Assembly (NCBI GenBank): GCA_021797295.1
Contig: JAKAAA010000020.1
Span: forward strand, 1-14,016
Length of the DNA stretch: 14,016 bases
Origin: Thermoplasmata archaeon
Lineage (GTDB): Archaea > Thermoplasmatota > Thermoplasmata > Thermoplasmatales > Thermoplasmataceae
Direction: 5' to 3'
The position numbers were made by a program, and so were the translations under genes. The notes beneath the pieces are model-generated. The model was not told the DNA's origin. It made no database searches and was given only the letters and a program-made list of their open reading frames with translations. Positions 12,607 to 14,016 of the stretch are shown here, one piece after another (the first letter of the stretch is position 1; each line of letters starts with the position of its first letter).

Positions 12607-13968
12607 ATGATGCATAAATACGGAATCCTGGCGGTCACAACTCTCAGCACACTCATGGCCGCAATTGATTCTACTATTGTGTATCTCGCGCTGCCTGCCA
12701 TGGGTGAAACATTTCATTCAGGTATTTCATATCTAACAATAGTTGTAAGTGCATATCTTATTTCCACAACTGTAATGCTTGTTCCTGCCATTGAAATTAC
12801 CAAAAGAATAGGAAATAGAAATTTTTATATTATAGGGTTTTCGGTATTTACAATTTCATCCATTATTATAGCAGTTTCTTTAAATATATTTTCTGTCATA
12901 GTTTTCAGGTTTACTGAGGGAATAGGCGCAGGAATAATGACATCATCGGATATACCTATTATTCTGGGCGCATTCAAAAGGGGTGAGAGAGGAAAGGCAA
13001 TAGGGTTGAATTCCATAGCATGGTCCATTGGAACTGTTACAGGTCCTGTCCTTGGTGGTTTTCTGGTTGCAATAAACTGGCGTTATATCTTTCTGATAAA
13101 CGTTCCCATAGGCTTAGTCGCAATATATGCCGGATTCAGGATTATTAAAAATGATAGGCCGGTTAAGCTTCCATTGAAATACAAATCAGCCCTATCGATG
13201 GCCATATTTATTGTTCCCCTGGTGCTGGGAATAGCACTGATAAATGTGTATTATCTGATTATTGCAGTGGCTGTATTTCCATTATTTGTCTATATACAGA
13301 CCAAAAATCCGGTAATTGAACGCAGGCTGTTAAGAAATATAAGATTCTCCTTGATTACCATAGCATCGTTTCTTGAATCCTTTGTGTTTTTTTCCGTGTT
13401 ATTTGCACTCAGCCTTTACTTTGAAAGTGACCTCGGAATAGGCAGTATCGAGACAGGATTGCTTATAATGACATACCCCCTGGCATCCATTGTATCGAGC
13501 CCCATTGGTGGCATGCTCTATGACAGATATCCGAACAGCGAAGCCATAATGGCAGCAGGTGCTCTGCTGGAGTGTGTTCCTGTGATATTTATTGCCCTGT
13601 ATTTACGATTTATCCCGGAACTGCTTTTCATAGCTGGATTTGGCGGATCAATGTTCTGGGCACCATCCACAACAATGATCACTGATTCTCTGGGAGAGCG
13701 TTACCGTGTCCAGGCAAATAACTCTATGTTCATTATGCGTGATATGGGCATAATCACATCAATTTCCATACTCCCATTGTTTATAATGTATTTCTCCAAA
13801 ATTAACGTAAGCCTGGGAGATATTTTTATTGCAAGAGTAAGGGTGAATATTTCAGCAGGTATAACTGCCTATCTATTGTTTACATCAATTATTTCATTAT
13901 CGTCACTTATTTTTATATATGCATACCACAGAAAGACGTCGAATGTACCGGAAAATAGTAGCGCATAG
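12607..13968 (+). CDS. MFS transporter, DHA2-type drug/proton antiporter
   Basis: A protein of 453 residues with 12-14 membrane helices. Helix 1 has the D1-like motif MAAIDSTIVYLALPAM (17-32) with D21, typical of EmrB/QacA (DHA2) exporters. The motif A position is ITKRIGNRN (64-72) between helices 2 and 3. Motif B is RFTEGIGAG (101-109), and motif C, the antiporter signature, is GTVTGPVLGG (142-151). A second motif A-like segment, PIGGMLYDRYP, follows the central loop. Predicted to export small toxic compounds or metabolites with proton entry; the substrate is unknown. ATGs at 12607 and 12610 are equally possible starts. No EmrA-type adaptor is seen, as expected in an archaeon. Confidence 0.9.
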   Translation: MMHKYGILAVTTLSTLMAAIDSTIVYLALPAMGETFHSGISYLTIVVSAYLISTTVMLVPAIEITKRIGNRNFYIIGFSVFTISSIIIAVSLNIFSVIVFRFTEGIGAGIMTSSDIPIILGAFKRGERGKAIGLNSIAWSIGTVTGPVLGGFLVAINWRYIFLINVPIGLVAIYAGFRIIKNDRPVKLPLKYKSALSMAIFIVPLVLGIALINVYYLIIAVAVFPLFVYIQTKNPVIERRLLRNIRFSLITIASFLESFVFFSVLFALSLYFESDLGIGSIETGLLIMTYPLASIVSSPIGGMLYDRYPNSEAIMAAGALLECVPVIFIALYLRFIPELLFIAGFGGSMFWAPSTTMITDSLGERYRVQANNSMFIMRDMGIITSISILPLFIMYFSKINVSLGDIFIARVRVNISAGITAYLLFTSIISLSSLIFIYAYHRKTSNVPENSSA

Positions 13969-14016
13969 GCTCTGCAATCGAATCAAATACTTAAATAATA
14001 AATTAAACATATAGTT

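Noticed and set aside
13969..14016. TATA-like ACTTAAATAA near the right edge as promoter of a next gene
   Set aside because: The start codon it would serve is outside the window, so it cannot be supported.

Overview
The window reads as a chromosomal segment of an AT-rich archaeon of the Thermoplasmatales type (Ferroplasma, Picrophilus, Thermoplasma and relatives). The clues are a tRNA without an encoded CCA, archaeal TATA boxes about 25 bases before most start codons (leaderless messages), an adenosine-specific kinase (DUF355 family), and a thioredoxin reductase without the NADPH-binding residues, as reported for Thermoplasma acidophilum. No genus can be assigned from sequence alone.

Left end (1-2784, minus strand): a three-gene operon with overlapping ends. 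It holds an FAD-linked oxidase close to alkyldihydroxyacetonephosphate synthase (AGPS), an FAD-dependent glycerol-3-phosphate dehydrogenase, and the first 25 codons of a third protein that looks like a lipid/NAD kinase and runs off the window. A possible IS110-family transposase relic follows (about 3157-3525, plus strand), with structured DNA in front of it and a doubtful 59-residue ORF behind it.

Middle (3819-7851): a methionine-rich four-helix membrane protein; the adenosine-specific kinase, whose stop codon directly abuts tRNA-Arg(CCG); a small three-helix membrane protein, a membrane-anchored NTF2-like exported protein and a winged-helix regulator; and an APC-family permease.

Right half (8067-13968): a thioredoxin/thioredoxin reductase operon divergent from a winged-helix regulator, with a 9+9 inverted repeat at the regulator's promoter. 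Then come inorganic pyrophosphatase, a DUF998 membrane protein, a convergent HddA-like GHMP sugar kinase, an unrecognised 102-residue protein with a Cys/His cluster, and an MFS exporter of the DHA2 type.

The most interesting items are the AGPS-like/G3P dehydrogenase/kinase operon (a possible G3P or ether-lipid branch in an organism whose main lipids use G1P), the thioredoxin locus with its candidate operator and non-canonical reductase, and the IS110 relic with possible traces of its guide-RNA region. No CRISPR array, rRNA or complete mobile element was seen.
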